Assembly (NCBI RefSeq): GCF_002338065.1
Contig: NZ_DDHJ01000013.1
Coordinates: 1 to 64,000 of the forward strand
Origin: Pseudomonas sp. UBA1879
GTDB taxonomy: Bacteria > Pseudomonadota > Gammaproteobacteria > Pseudomonadales > Pseudomonadaceae
Length of the DNA stretch: 64,000 nucleotides
Direction of reading: 5' to 3'
The notes under the pieces were generated by a model. The model was not told the origin of the DNA. It was given only the letters and a program-made list of their open reading frames with translations, and made no database searches. Shown piece by piece: positions 17,843 through 26,357 of the stretch. The stretch's first letter is position 1. Each line of letters opens with the position of its first letter. Both the position numbers and the translations under genes were made by a program.

Positions 17843-19306
17843 ATGCTTTACGACCTGATCATTCGCGACGCGTTGGTGATTGATGGCAGCGATACGCCGG
17901 GCTACCGCGCCGATGTGGCGGTGCACGACGGGCGCATCCAGCGCATTGGCGACCTGAGCGGCGTGTCGGCGAGCGAAGACATCGACGCCGCAGGTCGCGT
18001 GCTGGCGCCAGGCTTTATTGACGTGCACACCCACGACGACACCGTGGTGATTCGTCAGCCCGAGATGCTGCCGAAAATCACCCAGGGCGTGACCACGGTG
18101 ATCGTCGGCAACTGCGGCATCAGCGCTGCTCCGGTCACGCTCGCGGGCGATCCGCCTGATCCGATGAACCTGCTGGGTCCCGCCTCGGCCTTTGCCTACC
18201 CGCGTTTCCGCGACTACCGCAACGCCGTGGACCAGGCGCGCCCGGCGGTCAACGTCGCCGCACTGATTGGCCATACCGCCCTGCGCAGCAATCATCTGGA
18301 CGACTTGTTCCGCACTGCCCGACCGGCCGAGATCAGCGCCATGCGCGCGCAGTTGCGTCAAAGCCTGGAGGACGGCGCGCTGGGCCTATCTTCGGGTCTG
18401 GCCTACGCCTCGGCCTATTCGGCGGAGACTGACGAGGTCAAGCAACTCGCCGAAGAACTGACCGCGTTCGGCGCGGTGTACACGACTCACTTGCGCAGCG
18501 AATTCGAGCCGGTGCTGGAGGCCATGGACGAAGCCTTCGACATCGGCCGTCACGCCCGATCGCCGGTGGTGATTTCCCACCTCAAGTGCGCGGGCGCAGG
18601 CAATTGGGGGCGCAGTCCACAGCTGTTGGCGTCGCTGGAGAACGCGGCGCTGACTCATCCTGTGGGGTGTGATTGCTACCCCTACGCGGCCAGTTCGTCG
18701 ACGCTGGACCTCAAGCAGGTCACCGACGCCTTCCGCATCACCATCACTTGGTCGACGCCGCACCCGGACCAGAGCGGGCGTGATTTGCAGGACATCGCAG
18801 CGGATTGGGGCCTGTCTCTGCTGGACACTGCATGCGCACTGCAACCGGCCGGCGCGGTGTACTACGGGATGGACGAAAACGATGTGCAAAACATCCTGAA
18901 ACACCCCCTGTCGATGATCGGTTCGGACGGCTTGCCGGAGGACCCGTTTCCCCATCCGCGGCTGTGGGGCGCGTTCCCCCGGGTGCTGGGGCATTTCAGC
19001 CGCGATCTCGGCCTGTTTCCGCTGCACCGGGCGATCCACAAGATGACTGGCCTGACCGCCACCCGCTTCGGTCTGCACGAACGCGGCTTCGTGCGCGAAG
19101 GCTACTGCGCCGATCTGGTGCTGTTCAACCCGGACACCGTGCGCGACGTCGCCGATTTTAAAGCGCCGAAACGCGCTGCGCAGGGGATCGATGGCGTGTG
19201 GGTCAACGGGCAGCTGAGCTATGCCGAAGGCAAGGCGCAGGGTGAGCGGCAGGGACGGTTCTTGCCCCGCAGTGGATCGTTGGCCGCGGGATTTGCCCAG
19301 ACCTGA
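17843..19306 (+). CDS. N-acyl-D-amino-acid deacylase (D-aminoacylase)
   Basis: The protein has 487 residues of the amidohydrolase superfamily, D-aminoacylase branch. Metal-binding residues are H62 and H64 in GFIDVHTHDD and C91 in VGNCGISAAP. Later ligands are in THLRSEF and VISHLKCAGAGNWG, and the catalytic Asp is in MIGSDGLPEDPFPHPRLWG. It hydrolyses N-acyl-D-amino acids to D-amino acids plus a carboxylate. It is last gene of the permease-RpiR-deacylase operon. Length fits the family (about 480-490). Confidence 0.92.
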   Translation: MLYDLIIRDALVIDGSDTPGYRADVAVHDGRIQRIGDLSGVSASEDIDAAGRVLAPGFIDVHTHDDTVVIRQPEMLPKITQGVTTVIVGNCGISAAPVTLAGDPPDPMNLLGPASAFAYPRFRDYRNAVDQARPAVNVAALIGHTALRSNHLDDLFRTARPAEISAMRAQLRQSLEDGALGLSSGLAYASAYSAETDEVKQLAEELTAFGAVYTTHLRSEFEPVLEAMDEAFDIGRHARSPVVISHLKCAGAGNWGRSPQLLASLENAALTHPVGCDCYPYAASSSTLDLKQVTDAFRITITWSTPHPDQSGRDLQDIAADWGLSLLDTACALQPAGAVYYGMDENDVQNILKHPLSMIGSDGLPEDPFPHPRLWGAFPRVLGHFSRDLGLFPLHRAIHKMTGLTATRFGLHERGFVREGYCADLVLFNPDTVRDVADFKAPKRAAQGIDGVWVNGQLSYAEGKAQGERQGRFLPRSGSLAAGFAQT

Positions 19307-19853
19307 TCTTCGCGTCAGTCACAGCCGGCCTTCGCGCCCCCCCAGACAGCAACGCCATCCACCTGTGGCAGTGAGCTGGCCCACGAAAGCATCCTGTCAG
19401 TCACCCTCTCCGTGACCGTCCCGGCGTATTCGCGAGCAAGCTCACTCCTACAGGTCATCACCCGGTCCGGAAATCGGGGTGGGCTTGATGGATTGAGGTG
19501 CCTCAACAATCCACCAGCTTCAAGAGTGACGCAGAACCTGTAGGAGTGAGCTTGCTCGCGATATCAGTTGACCTGTCACTGCTGAGGTGACTGACACGGC
19601 CCTTTCGCGAGCAAGCTCACTCCTACAGGTCATTAGCCAGCCCGGAAATCGGGGGGGCTTGATGGATTGAGGTGCCTCAACAATCCACCAGCTTCAGGAG
19701 TGACGCAGAACCTGTAGGAGTGAGCTTGCTCGCGAAGGCATCCTGTCAGTCACCCTCTCCGTGCCAGGCTCGGCGCATTCGTGAGCAAGCTCATTCCCTC
19801 CGTGATCAACGGCGTCCAAGGATCAGAGACTGATGCCAACGATCACCCCAGGA
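19307..19853. repeat. Tandem REP array between convergent genes
   Basis: The gap holds no gene. Two near-identical units (19431-19561 and 19606-19735) are offset by 175 bases. Each starts with an inverted REP, contains the hairpin TTGAGGTGCCTCAA, and ends with a direct REP (TAGGAGTGAGCTTGCTCGCG). A 25-base flank (19388-19412) recurs at 19738-19763, so the block looks like two full repeats and part of a third. A diverged half-REP is near 19780. The region separates the convergent D-aminoacylase and fahA genes. Confidence 0.8.
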
Positions 19854-21152
19854 TCACCCCAGGATCACCCCTCGACACTCGCCAAAGCCGATGCTCACCT
19901 CTCCCTCTTTGCGGCAGCGGGCCGTAAGGATCACCTCGTCTCCCGCTTCGAGAAATGTCCGTGTTTCGCCGTTGGGCAGTTGCACCGGCTGTTTGCCGCC
20001 TGCGGTCATTTCCAGCAGGCTGCCGAACTGCCCCGCGTCTGGCCCTGATAACGTGCCAGTGCCGAACAGGTCCCCCGACTGCAATTGGCAACCGTTGACG
20101 CTGTGATGGGCGACCATCTGCGCGAAGGTCCAGTACATGTTCAGCGTATTGCTCAATGCCAGACGATGGGGCGGCAGGCCCTCTCTTTTCATCTGCGCCG
20201 TCAACAGCAGCACTTCCAGTTCCAGGTCCAGTGCGCCGTGCTGTTGGTCCTGCGCGTCGAACAGGTATTCCAGCGGCTGCGGATCGCCATCAGGGCGTTT
20301 GGGCTGCGCAGTGCGGAACGGCGCCAGCGCCTCGGCCGTCACCACCCACGGAGAGAGAGTGGTGCCAAAGCTCTTCGAGAGAAACGGGCCCAGCGGCTGG
20401 TATTCCCATGCTTGCAGATCCCGCGCCGACCAGTCGTTGAGCAGGCAGAAACCGGCAATATGCTCGCTGGCCGCAGCGATGCCAATCGGCTCTCCGACCT
20501 CGTTGCCCTGCCCGATCCACACCCCCAGCTCCAGCTCGTAGTCCAGACGCTTGCTGGGCCCGAACGAGGGCGCTTCAGCCCCCGGCGCGAGGGTCTGGCC
20601 GTTCGGCCGCTTGATCGGCGTCCCCGATACGCACACTGTGGAGGCACGGCCGTGATAAGCGATCGGCACGTATTTGTAGTTCGGCAGCAGCGGATTGTCC
20701 GGACGGAACAGCTTGCCGACGTTCGTCGCGTGATGAATGCCGACGTAGAAATCGGTGTAGTCGCCGATCCGGGCAGGCAAGTGCATCTGAACGTCGTTCA
20801 TCGGCACCAGCAGCCCGTCGCCGAGCCCTTGCAAACGCTCGCGCTGCGGGCTGTGTTCATCCAGCAAGCCGAACAGCGCCTCTCGCAATGCCTTGCGCGA
20901 TACGGCCCCCAGCGCGAAGAACGTGTTGAGCTGACCCAGACTGGCGGCCTCGGCAGCCTCGCGAGCCGCGCCGTTGAACAGCTCTGCGTCGAGCGCGGCA
21001 CGCAGGTCGAAAATACGATCGCCAATCGCAACGCCCCCGCGTCGCGCGCCGCCCGCCCGACTGAACACACCGAGAGGCAGGTTCTGCAGTGGGAAATCCG
21101 GATGATCGTTGGCAGAGGTCACCCAACTGCGCGAGAAATGGAAAGTGCTCAT
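19854..21152 (-). CDS. fahA: Fumarylacetoacetase
   Basis: The protein has 432 residues, matching the full-length two-domain enzyme. The N-terminal beta domain precedes the catalytic domain with DYTDFYVGIHHATNVGKLFRP (Asp and His active-site residues) and RLDYELELGVWIG with the metal-ligand glutamates. LNDWSARDLQAWEYQPLGPF follows. It cleaves fumarylacetoacetate to fumarate and acetoacetate, the last step of homogentisate breakdown. ATG at 21152 overlaps the hmgA stop by 4 bases, so the genes are coupled. P. putida calls this gene hmgB. Confidence 0.96.
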   Translation of the reverse strand: MSTFHFSRSWVTSANDHPDFPLQNLPLGVFSRAGGARRGGVAIGDRIFDLRAALDAELFNGAAREAAEAASLGQLNTFFALGAVSRKALREALFGLLDEHSPQRERLQGLGDGLLVPMNDVQMHLPARIGDYTDFYVGIHHATNVGKLFRPDNPLLPNYKYVPIAYHGRASTVCVSGTPIKRPNGQTLAPGAEAPSFGPSKRLDYELELGVWIGQGNEVGEPIGIAAASEHIAGFCLLNDWSARDLQAWEYQPLGPFLSKSFGTTLSPWVVTAEALAPFRTAQPKRPDGDPQPLEYLFDAQDQQHGALDLELEVLLLTAQMKREGLPPHRLALSNTLNMYWTFAQMVAHHSVNGCQLQSGDLFGTGTLSGPDAGQFGSLLEMTAGGKQPVQLPNGETRTFLEAGDEVILTARCRKEGEVSIGFGECRGVILG

Positions 21153-22468
21153 CGTTGGCGGTCCGTTTCGAAAGAGGTAAAGGTTCGAGCGATGCCACTC
21201 CAGCAGGCATCGTAGTCGCTTTGCAATTGCGGGCACTCCAGCGCGTGACGGCTGGGGCGCAACGGTTTGGCGGTCTCGAACATGAAGGCCATGGTCTGCT
21301 CGACCTTGTGCGGCTTGAGGTCAGCTGCCATGGCTTTTTCAGCGGTGGCATTGTCCGGACCGTGGGCGCTCATGCAGTTGTGCAGTGAGACGCCGCCGGG
21401 CATGAAACCTTCGGCCTTGGCGTCGTAGGCGCCGTCGATCAAGCCCATGAATTCGTTCATCAGATTGCGGTGGAACCACGGTGGGCGAAAGGTGTTTTCG
21501 GCCACCAGCCAGCGTGGCGGGAAAATCACGAAATCGATGTTCGCCTGACCGTGAGTCGCGCTCGGCGATGTCAGCACCGTGAAGATGGACGGATCCGGGT
21601 GGTCGTAACTGATGGTGCCCATCGTGTTGAACAGCCGAAGGTCATATTTGTACGGCACATTGTTGCCGTGCCACGCCACCACGTCGAACGGTGTGTGGTC
21701 GAGAGTGGTTTCCCACAATTCCCCAAGAAACTTCTGCACCAGAACAGTGGGCTGCACACTGTTTTCGAAATGCGCGACAGGCGCCTGAAAATCCCGAGGG
21801 TTGGCCAGACCATTGCTGCCAATCGGCCCAAGGTCGGGCAAGCGCAGCGAGCTGCCGTGGTTCTCACAGAGGTACCCCCGCGCCTCTCCATCGAGCAGCT
21901 GCACACTGAATTTCAGGCCCCGGGGAATGACCGCGATCTCTTGCGGCGCGATGTCCAGCAGGCCCAGCTCAGTGGTCAGGCGCAAACGGCCTTGCTGCGG
22001 CACGATCAGCCACTCGCCGTCGGCGCTGAAGAATGCCCGCTGCATGGACTGATTGGCGGTATAGAGATAAACGCTGACGCCCTCGGCCTGATCGGCGGCG
22101 GTGGTGCAGGCGAACGCGATAAGCCCGTCGATGAAATCGGTGGGCTCGGTAGGCATGTCAAAGGCGTTCCAACGCAGACGATTGGGGTTGATCGGCCCCA
22201 ACTGACCACCGCCCGTGATCTGCCGCTCAAGGCGCTGAAATCGAGGGTGCGCGGCAGACGGCGAAATGCGATAGAGCCAGGTACGACGGGCCTCCGCGCG
22301 GGGGACAGTGAACGCCGTGCCAGAGAACTGTTCAGCGTAGAGCCCGAGGGGGTGTCGTTGTGGAGAGTTCTGGCCTGCCGGCAATCCACCGGGCATGGCT
22401 TCACTGCTGAATTGATTGCCGAAACCGGTTTGGTAGCTCAACGCCTTGGATGCAGGTGGGGTGGACAT
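21149..22468 (-). CDS. hmgA: Homogentisate 1,2-dioxygenase
   Basis: The protein has 439 residues. The iron-binding residues known from the P. putida enzyme are present two positions later: H333 and E339 in FRPPWFHRNLMNEFMG, and H369 in NCMSAHGPDNAT. The catalytic His (H290) lies in SYDHPDPS. It opens the homogentisate ring to maleylacetoacetate. The AGAGG site fits the ATG at 22468 better than the GTG one codon earlier. It is divergent from hmgR; operators at 22606-22642 lie about 140 bases upstream. Confidence 0.97.
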   Translation of the reverse strand: MSTPPASKALSYQTGFGNQFSSEAMPGGLPAGQNSPQRHPLGLYAEQFSGTAFTVPRAEARRTWLYRISPSAAHPRFQRLERQITGGGQLGPINPNRLRWNAFDMPTEPTDFIDGLIAFACTTAADQAEGVSVYLYTANQSMQRAFFSADGEWLIVPQQGRLRLTTELGLLDIAPQEIAVIPRGLKFSVQLLDGEARGYLCENHGSSLRLPDLGPIGSNGLANPRDFQAPVAHFENSVQPTVLVQKFLGELWETTLDHTPFDVVAWHGNNVPYKYDLRLFNTMGTISYDHPDPSIFTVLTSPSATHGQANIDFVIFPPRWLVAENTFRPPWFHRNLMNEFMGLIDGAYDAKAEGFMPGGVSLHNCMSAHGPDNATAEKAMAADLKPHKVEQTMAFMFETAKPLRPSRHALECPQLQSDYDACWSGIARTFTSFETDRQR

Positions 22469-22498
22469 CACGACCTCTTGTTTTTATGCGCATCGACT

Positions 22499-22584
22499 TG
22501 CAGGAGCGCGCTCGCTTGCGATGGCGTCAAGCCGTTACCTGATGCACAACTTGACACTCCGTTGTCGCCGGCAAGCGCTCCTAC
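22499..22584. repeat. Diverged REP pair
   Basis: GCAGGAGCGCGCTCGCTTGCGA (from 22499) and an inverted partner ending CGCTCCTAC (about 22569-22583) form a degenerate REP pair. It sits between the hmgA start and the HmgR operator cluster. Confidence 0.6.
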
Positions 22585-22605
22585 ACATGACAAACCTGAA
22601 AAGTA

Positions 22606-22642
22606 CGTAAACGAATTACGCATAACGTAATTTGAGTTTACG
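22606..22642. promoter_or_regulatory. HmgR operator cluster at hmgA/hmgR
   Basis: Half-sites CGTAA (22606), TTACG (22616) and CGTAA (22626) are each exactly 10 bases apart, with a fourth TTACG at 22638. The inner pair makes ATTACG-N5-CGTAAT, a perfect 17-base palindrome (22615-22631). HmgR of P. putida is known to bind a 17-base palindrome in this promoter region. The same phased triple occurs before maiA at 25477-25501. Confidence 0.8.
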
Positions 22643-22690
22643 GAACGGTCAAGCTATAAAGCAGCCTTTCCAGCGTTGGCGCCTTGACCC

Positions 22691-23482
22691 ATGACAGATG
22701 ATTCCGCACTTCCTGTAATACCGCGCCCGCAGAAAGTGCAATCCGCGGAAGTGGGGGTCGGCATTCTCAAAGCCTTGGCCGAACTGGCCCCCGCCACCTC
22801 ACTGTCAAAGCTCGCTGAACACGTCGCCATGCCTGCCAGTAAGGTCCATCGCTACTTGCAGGCCTTGGTCGACAGTGGCTTCGCCGAGCAAGACCCGGTC
22901 ACCCATCACTACCGTCTCGGACGGTCCGCCCTGCAGGTGGGTCTGGCGGCGCTGAGCCAGCTGGATGTGTTGAAAACCAGCGCGCCCGAGCTGATCGCGC
23001 TGCGCGACGAACTCAATGAAACCTGCTTCCTGGCGGTGTGGGGCAACAAGGGTCCGACCGTGGTTTACGTCGAGCAGTCCTTGGGCGCGGTGACCCTGGT
23101 GACGCAGATCGGCTCGGTGCTGCCCTTGCTCAGCTCTTCCACTGGACGGGTGTTCGACGCGTTTCTGCCAAGCGCCGAAACCGCCGCGTTGCGCGACGCC
23201 GAATCGGCGCACCTGCAGGCAAAACAGCTGAAGGAGATCGACCGACACCTCAATGACATCCGCAGCACCGGCGTGTACCTGATCCATGGCCTGCTCATGG
23301 AGGGGGTGAACGCGGTGTCGTCGCCTGTGTTCGCCATGGGTAACAAGCTGGCAGGCGTGATCACCGTGGTCGGCTCGGCGTCCGTTTTTACCGATGAACG
23401 TCAAGCCGAAGCGGCGCGCAATGTGCGGGACACTGCGCAGATCATCAGCGAGCGGATGGGTGGGGAGATCCCTGCCATCTGA
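22691..23482 (+). CDS. hmgR: IclR-family homogentisate regulator
   Basis: The protein has 263 residues. The N-terminal IclR winged HTH (about 18-80) includes ATSLSKLAEHVAMPASKVHRYLQALVDSGF. The C-terminal ligand-binding domain includes ELNETCFLAVWGN and the GRVFDAF segment. HmgR represses the homogentisate genes and responds to homogentisate in P. putida. The gene is divergent from hmgA, and the shared promoter carries the expected palindrome. Identification rests on family, position and operator together. Confidence 0.92.
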   Translation: MTDDSALPVIPRPQKVQSAEVGVGILKALAELAPATSLSKLAEHVAMPASKVHRYLQALVDSGFAEQDPVTHHYRLGRSALQVGLAALSQLDVLKTSAPELIALRDELNETCFLAVWGNKGPTVVYVEQSLGAVTLVTQIGSVLPLLSSSTGRVFDAFLPSAETAALRDAESAHLQAKQLKEIDRHLNDIRSTGVYLIHGLLMEGVNAVSSPVFAMGNKLAGVITVVGSASVFTDERQAEAARNVRDTAQIISERMGGEIPAI

Positions 23483-23598
23483 TCAATGGACTGTGGGAAC
23501 GCGTCCGCGATGCCGGTGTGCCTGCGACGCAGGCGAAACCGACCTACCGCCCCACGACAACGCGCGCGCCTACAGATGAGGCGCGGCGCTCGCCTTTC

Positions 23599-24675
23599 TT
23601 AATCGGCGGTCAACACGCCACGCCGCAGTTGATCGCGTTCGATGGATTCGAACAGCGCCTTGAAATTGCCCTCGCCGAAGCCGTCATCGCCCTTGCGCTG
23701 GATGAATTCGAAGAACACCGGCCCCATCAGGGTTTCCGAGAAAATCTGCAGCAACAAGCGCTGACTGCCACCGTCCGAGGTGCCGTCCAGCAAAATCCCA
23801 CGCGCCTTCAGCTCGTGTTCCGGCTCGCCATGACCTGGCAAACGGCCTTCGAGCATTTCGTAGTACGTGTCCGGCGGCGCCGTCATGAACCGCATGCCCA
23901 AGGCTTTGAGCCGATCCCACGTGTCGATGAGGTCTTCGGTAAAGAACGCGACGTGCTGAATGCCTTCGCCGTTGAACTGCATCAGAAATTCTTCGATCTG
24001 CCCGGCGCCCTTGGACGACTCTTCGTTGAGGGGGATGCGAATCATGCCGTCCGGCGCAGTCATTGCCTTCGAGGTGAGCCCGGTGTACTCGCCTTTGATA
24101 TCGAAATAGCGGATCTCACGGAAGTTGAACAATTTTTCATAGAAATTCGCCCAGTACGCCATCCGACCGCGATAGACGTTATGGGTCAGGTGATCGATGA
24201 ACTGCAACCCGGCCCCTACCGGATGGCGGTCGACGCCATCGATGAACACAAAATCGATGTCGTAAATGGACGTGCCCTCGCCAAAGCGGTCGATCAGGTA
24301 CAGCGGCGCGCCGCCAATGCCTTTGATCGCAGGCAGTCGCAACTCCATCGGCCCGGTGCCGATCTCAATCGGTTGAGCGCCCAGCTCCAGTGCGCGTTTG
24401 TAGGCCTGCTGCGAGTCCTTCACCCGGAACGCCATGCCGCACACCGAAGGACCATGCTCGGCCGCGAAGTAGGACGCTTCGCTGTGAGGTTCGTTGTTGA
24501 GGATGATATTGATCGACCCTTGGCGATACAGCGCCACGTTCTTGGAACGGTGATGGGCGACTTTGGTGAAACCCATCATCTGGAACACGGGTTCGAGGGT
24601 GTTGGGGGTTGGCGAGGCGAATTCGATGAATTCGAAGCCCATCAGGCCCATCGGGTTTTCGTAGAGGTCAGTCAC
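23599..24675 (-). CDS. hpd: 4-Hydroxyphenylpyruvate dioxygenase
   Basis: The protein has 358 residues, the same length as the well-studied P. fluorescens enzyme and very close to it by eye. The iron ligands are H162 (DHLTHNV), H241 (GIQHVAF) and E323 (PVFFEFIQ). It converts 4-hydroxyphenylpyruvate to homogentisate, feeding hmgA. It lies downstream of maiA in the same direction, with about 140 bp between that hold a possible 29-codon frame. The AGGAGCAAGACC site supports ATG 24675. Confidence 0.97.
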   Translation of the reverse strand: MTDLYENPMGLMGFEFIEFASPTPNTLEPVFQMMGFTKVAHHRSKNVALYRQGSINIILNNEPHSEASYFAAEHGPSVCGMAFRVKDSQQAYKRALELGAQPIEIGTGPMELRLPAIKGIGGAPLYLIDRFGEGTSIYDIDFVFIDGVDRHPVGAGLQFIDHLTHNVYRGRMAYWANFYEKLFNFREIRYFDIKGEYTGLTSKAMTAPDGMIRIPLNEESSKGAGQIEEFLMQFNGEGIQHVAFFTEDLIDTWDRLKALGMRFMTAPPDTYYEMLEGRLPGHGEPEHELKARGILLDGTSDGGSQRLLLQIFSETLMGPVFFEFIQRKGDDGFGEGNFKALFESIERDQLRRGVLTAD

Positions 24676-24717
24676 GGTCTTGCTCCTGCTAAAAAGTGAA
24701 ATGCACAGCGGCGAAGA

Positions 24718-24807
24718 TCACTGTTCAGCGGGTGGCGCGCAGGGAATGCCCCGCACGCTGCGGGCGAGGAAGTCGCCGAAGATCAATTGCAGACCGAAGA
24801 TTTTCAT
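24718..24807 (-). CDS. Possible 29-residue peptide between maiA and hpd
   Basis: A short frame begins MKIFGLQLIFGDFLARS and ends RGIPCAPPAEQ. It starts 10 bases after the maiA stop, with GGAG (in the last codon of maiA) 13 bases upstream, so translation could be coupled. It has a hydrophobic first half and a single cysteine. It is too short to judge by composition. It may be a real small protein, a remnant, or chance. Confidence 0.35.
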   Translation of the reverse strand: MKIFGLQLIFGDFLARSVRGIPCAPPAEQ

Positions 24808-24817
24808 GTAGGAAAGG

Positions 24818-25450
24818 TTACTCCGGCTTGTCAGATTGCGCATCAGGATGCGCTTTTTTAAAGGCCGGGTGCGGCGACGCCAACGCCTCGACCCGACAGA
24901 TGCGCGGGAAGGCGCTGAGGTCGACGTTGAAACGGCGAGCCGCATACAGTTGAGGCAGCAGATACACATCAGCCAACCCAACGGCGCCAAAGCAGAACCC
25001 TTCGTCGCCAATCAGCACTTCCACAACCCTGAAGCCTTCGGCAATCCAGTGACCGATCCATGCGTTCACATCGCCTTCGTCATGGCCGAGGCCGCGCAGA
25101 CGATTGAGAACGGCGACGTTGTGCAGCGGGTGAATGTCGCAGCCAATCAGCGCCGCCACTTCACGATGCCGGGCACGTTGGAACAGGTCTTCGGGCAGCA
25201 ACGCAGGCTGCGGGAAACGCTCTTCGAGGTATTCGATGATGGCGGGTGACTGAATGATCACCTCGCCCTCTTCCAGACGCAGCGCCGGCACGCGGCCTTG
25301 GGGATTGACCGCCAGATAGTCGGCCTTGCGATGCTCGCCGCCGTCGCGGATCAGGTTGATGGGCATGGCATTGACCTCAACCCCCTTCAGCGCCAGCGCG
25401 ATGCGCACCCGGTAGCTGGAGGTCGAGCGATAATAGGTGTAGAGATCCAC
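24818..25450 (-). CDS. maiA: Maleylacetoacetate isomerase (GST zeta type)
   Basis: The protein has 210 residues, a glutathione S-transferase of the zeta class. The N-terminal thioredoxin-like domain has SSYRVRIALALKG with the conserved serines near residues 10-12, and NPQGRVPAL and IIQSPAIIEYLEERFP for glutathione binding. It isomerises maleylacetoacetate to fumarylacetoacetate, the step between hmgA and fahA. P. putida has this gene (hmgC) in the hmgA operon; here it is separate, ahead of hpd, with its own HmgR-like operator. Confidence 0.94.
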   Translation of the reverse strand: MDLYTYYRSTSSYRVRIALALKGVEVNAMPINLIRDGGEHRKADYLAVNPQGRVPALRLEEGEVIIQSPAIIEYLEERFPQPALLPEDLFQRARHREVAALIGCDIHPLHNVAVLNRLRGLGHDEGDVNAWIGHWIAEGFRVVEVLIGDEGFCFGAVGLADVYLLPQLYAARRFNVDLSAFPRICRVEALASPHPAFKKAHPDAQSDKPE

Positions 25451-25476
25451 GGAAAGACCCTGCTTCTTGTTATTTT

Positions 25477-25501
25477 CGTAAGCGGCTTACGCAATGCGTA
25501 A
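25477..25501. promoter_or_regulatory. Second HmgR-type operator, before maiA-hpd
   Basis: CGTAA-N5-TTACG-N5-CGTAA at 25477, 25487 and 25497 has exactly the spacing of the first three half-sites at hmgA/hmgR (22606, 22616, 22626). It lies 27-51 bases before the maiA start, a position suited to repression. This indicates that HmgR controls maiA-hpd as well. Confidence 0.75.
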
Positions 25502-25583
25502 CAAACTGAAGTATTCATCACGCGGAGTCAAGCTTGACCGCCGTGTCTGTAGCAACGGGCCTCTAGCGCTCACTCGCCCACCG

Positions 25584-26357
25584 TCACGCCCAGCCCTCCA
25601 ATCGCAATGTCGCCCTCACTAAGCGCTGCTCTTCGTTCTCAATCTCTCGCAGGTTCTCGCAAATACTCTGGATGTGCGCCACGGCAGCCTTGCGCGCCTG
25701 CTCCGGCAAGCGTCCCGTCACGGCGTTGTAGAGCCGCGCGTGATGCCGGTCGATCTGGCGTTTCTGTTCATGTCGGTGATAGAGATTGTTGACCGAGGCA
25801 AACACGGTATTGAGCAACAGGTCCGTCAACGACCGTAACGTCTGCACCAGCACCGGGTTGTGGGACGCTTCGCAGATGGCGAGGTGAAACGCGTGATCAA
25901 GCCGCGCATGTTCGGAGGCAGACAGCACGTGATCGTGGGCGGCAACCAGGGCGTCGTAGGCACGGGTGATGAGGACGAAATCGGCGTCAGTGCCGCGCAG
26001 CGCGGCCAATCGCGCCGATTCCCCTTCCAGCAGGCTGCGCACTTCGAACAGGTCGTACAGGGTGCGGGGTTGCGAGGCGAACAGGTGCATCATCGGCGAC
26101 GTGGCCGTGACGCCCAGCCCGCCCATCTGCGCGACAAACGAGCCCTGCCCGTGGCGGGTGTCGATGATGCCCCTGGCTCGTAACAGTTTGAGCCCTTCTC
26201 GCAACGCGGTGCGTGATACGCCGAGCTTTTCGGTCAGACGACGTTCGGAGGGCAGCAATTGCCCGACCTTGAGCACGCCGTCGACGATCAGCCGCTCGAT
26301 GCGCTCGCTGACCACGTCGGCGACTTGTTGCGGACGGGTTGTACCGACGTTTTCCAT
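25584..26357 (-). CDS. glcC: GntR/FadR-type regulator of glycolate genes
   Basis: The protein has 257 residues (E. coli GlcC has about 254). The GntR winged HTH (about 10-75) includes LLPSERRLTEKLGVSRTALREGLKLLRARGIIDTRHGQGSFVA. The FCD ligand-binding domain follows with histidines and acidic residues in ARLDHAFHLAICEASHNP. ATG at 26357 fits the family N-terminus. It is divergent from glcDEF; GlcC activates these genes with glycolate. Two CTGGT-N3-ACCAG palindromes lie between. Confidence 0.92.
   Translation of the reverse strand: MENVGTTRPQQVADVVSERIERLIVDGVLKVGQLLPSERRLTEKLGVSRTALREGLKLLRARGIIDTRHGQGSFVAQMGGLGVTATSPMMHLFASQPRTLYDLFEVRSLLEGESARLAALRGTDADFVLITRAYDALVAAHDHVLSASEHARLDHAFHLAICEASHNPVLVQTLRSLTDLLLNTVFASVNNLYHRHEQKRQIDRHHARLYNAVTGRLPEQARKAAVAHIQSICENLREIENEEQRLVRATLRLEGWA

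Noticed and set aside
17015..18361. Long minus-strand frame across the RpiR and D-aminoacylase genes
   Set aside because: It crosses two recognised genes on the other strand and has no family features.
19387..19763. CRISPR-like periodic repeats
   Set aside because: Units are about 175 bases with inverted REP ends and near-identical interiors, without short unique spacers or cas genes.
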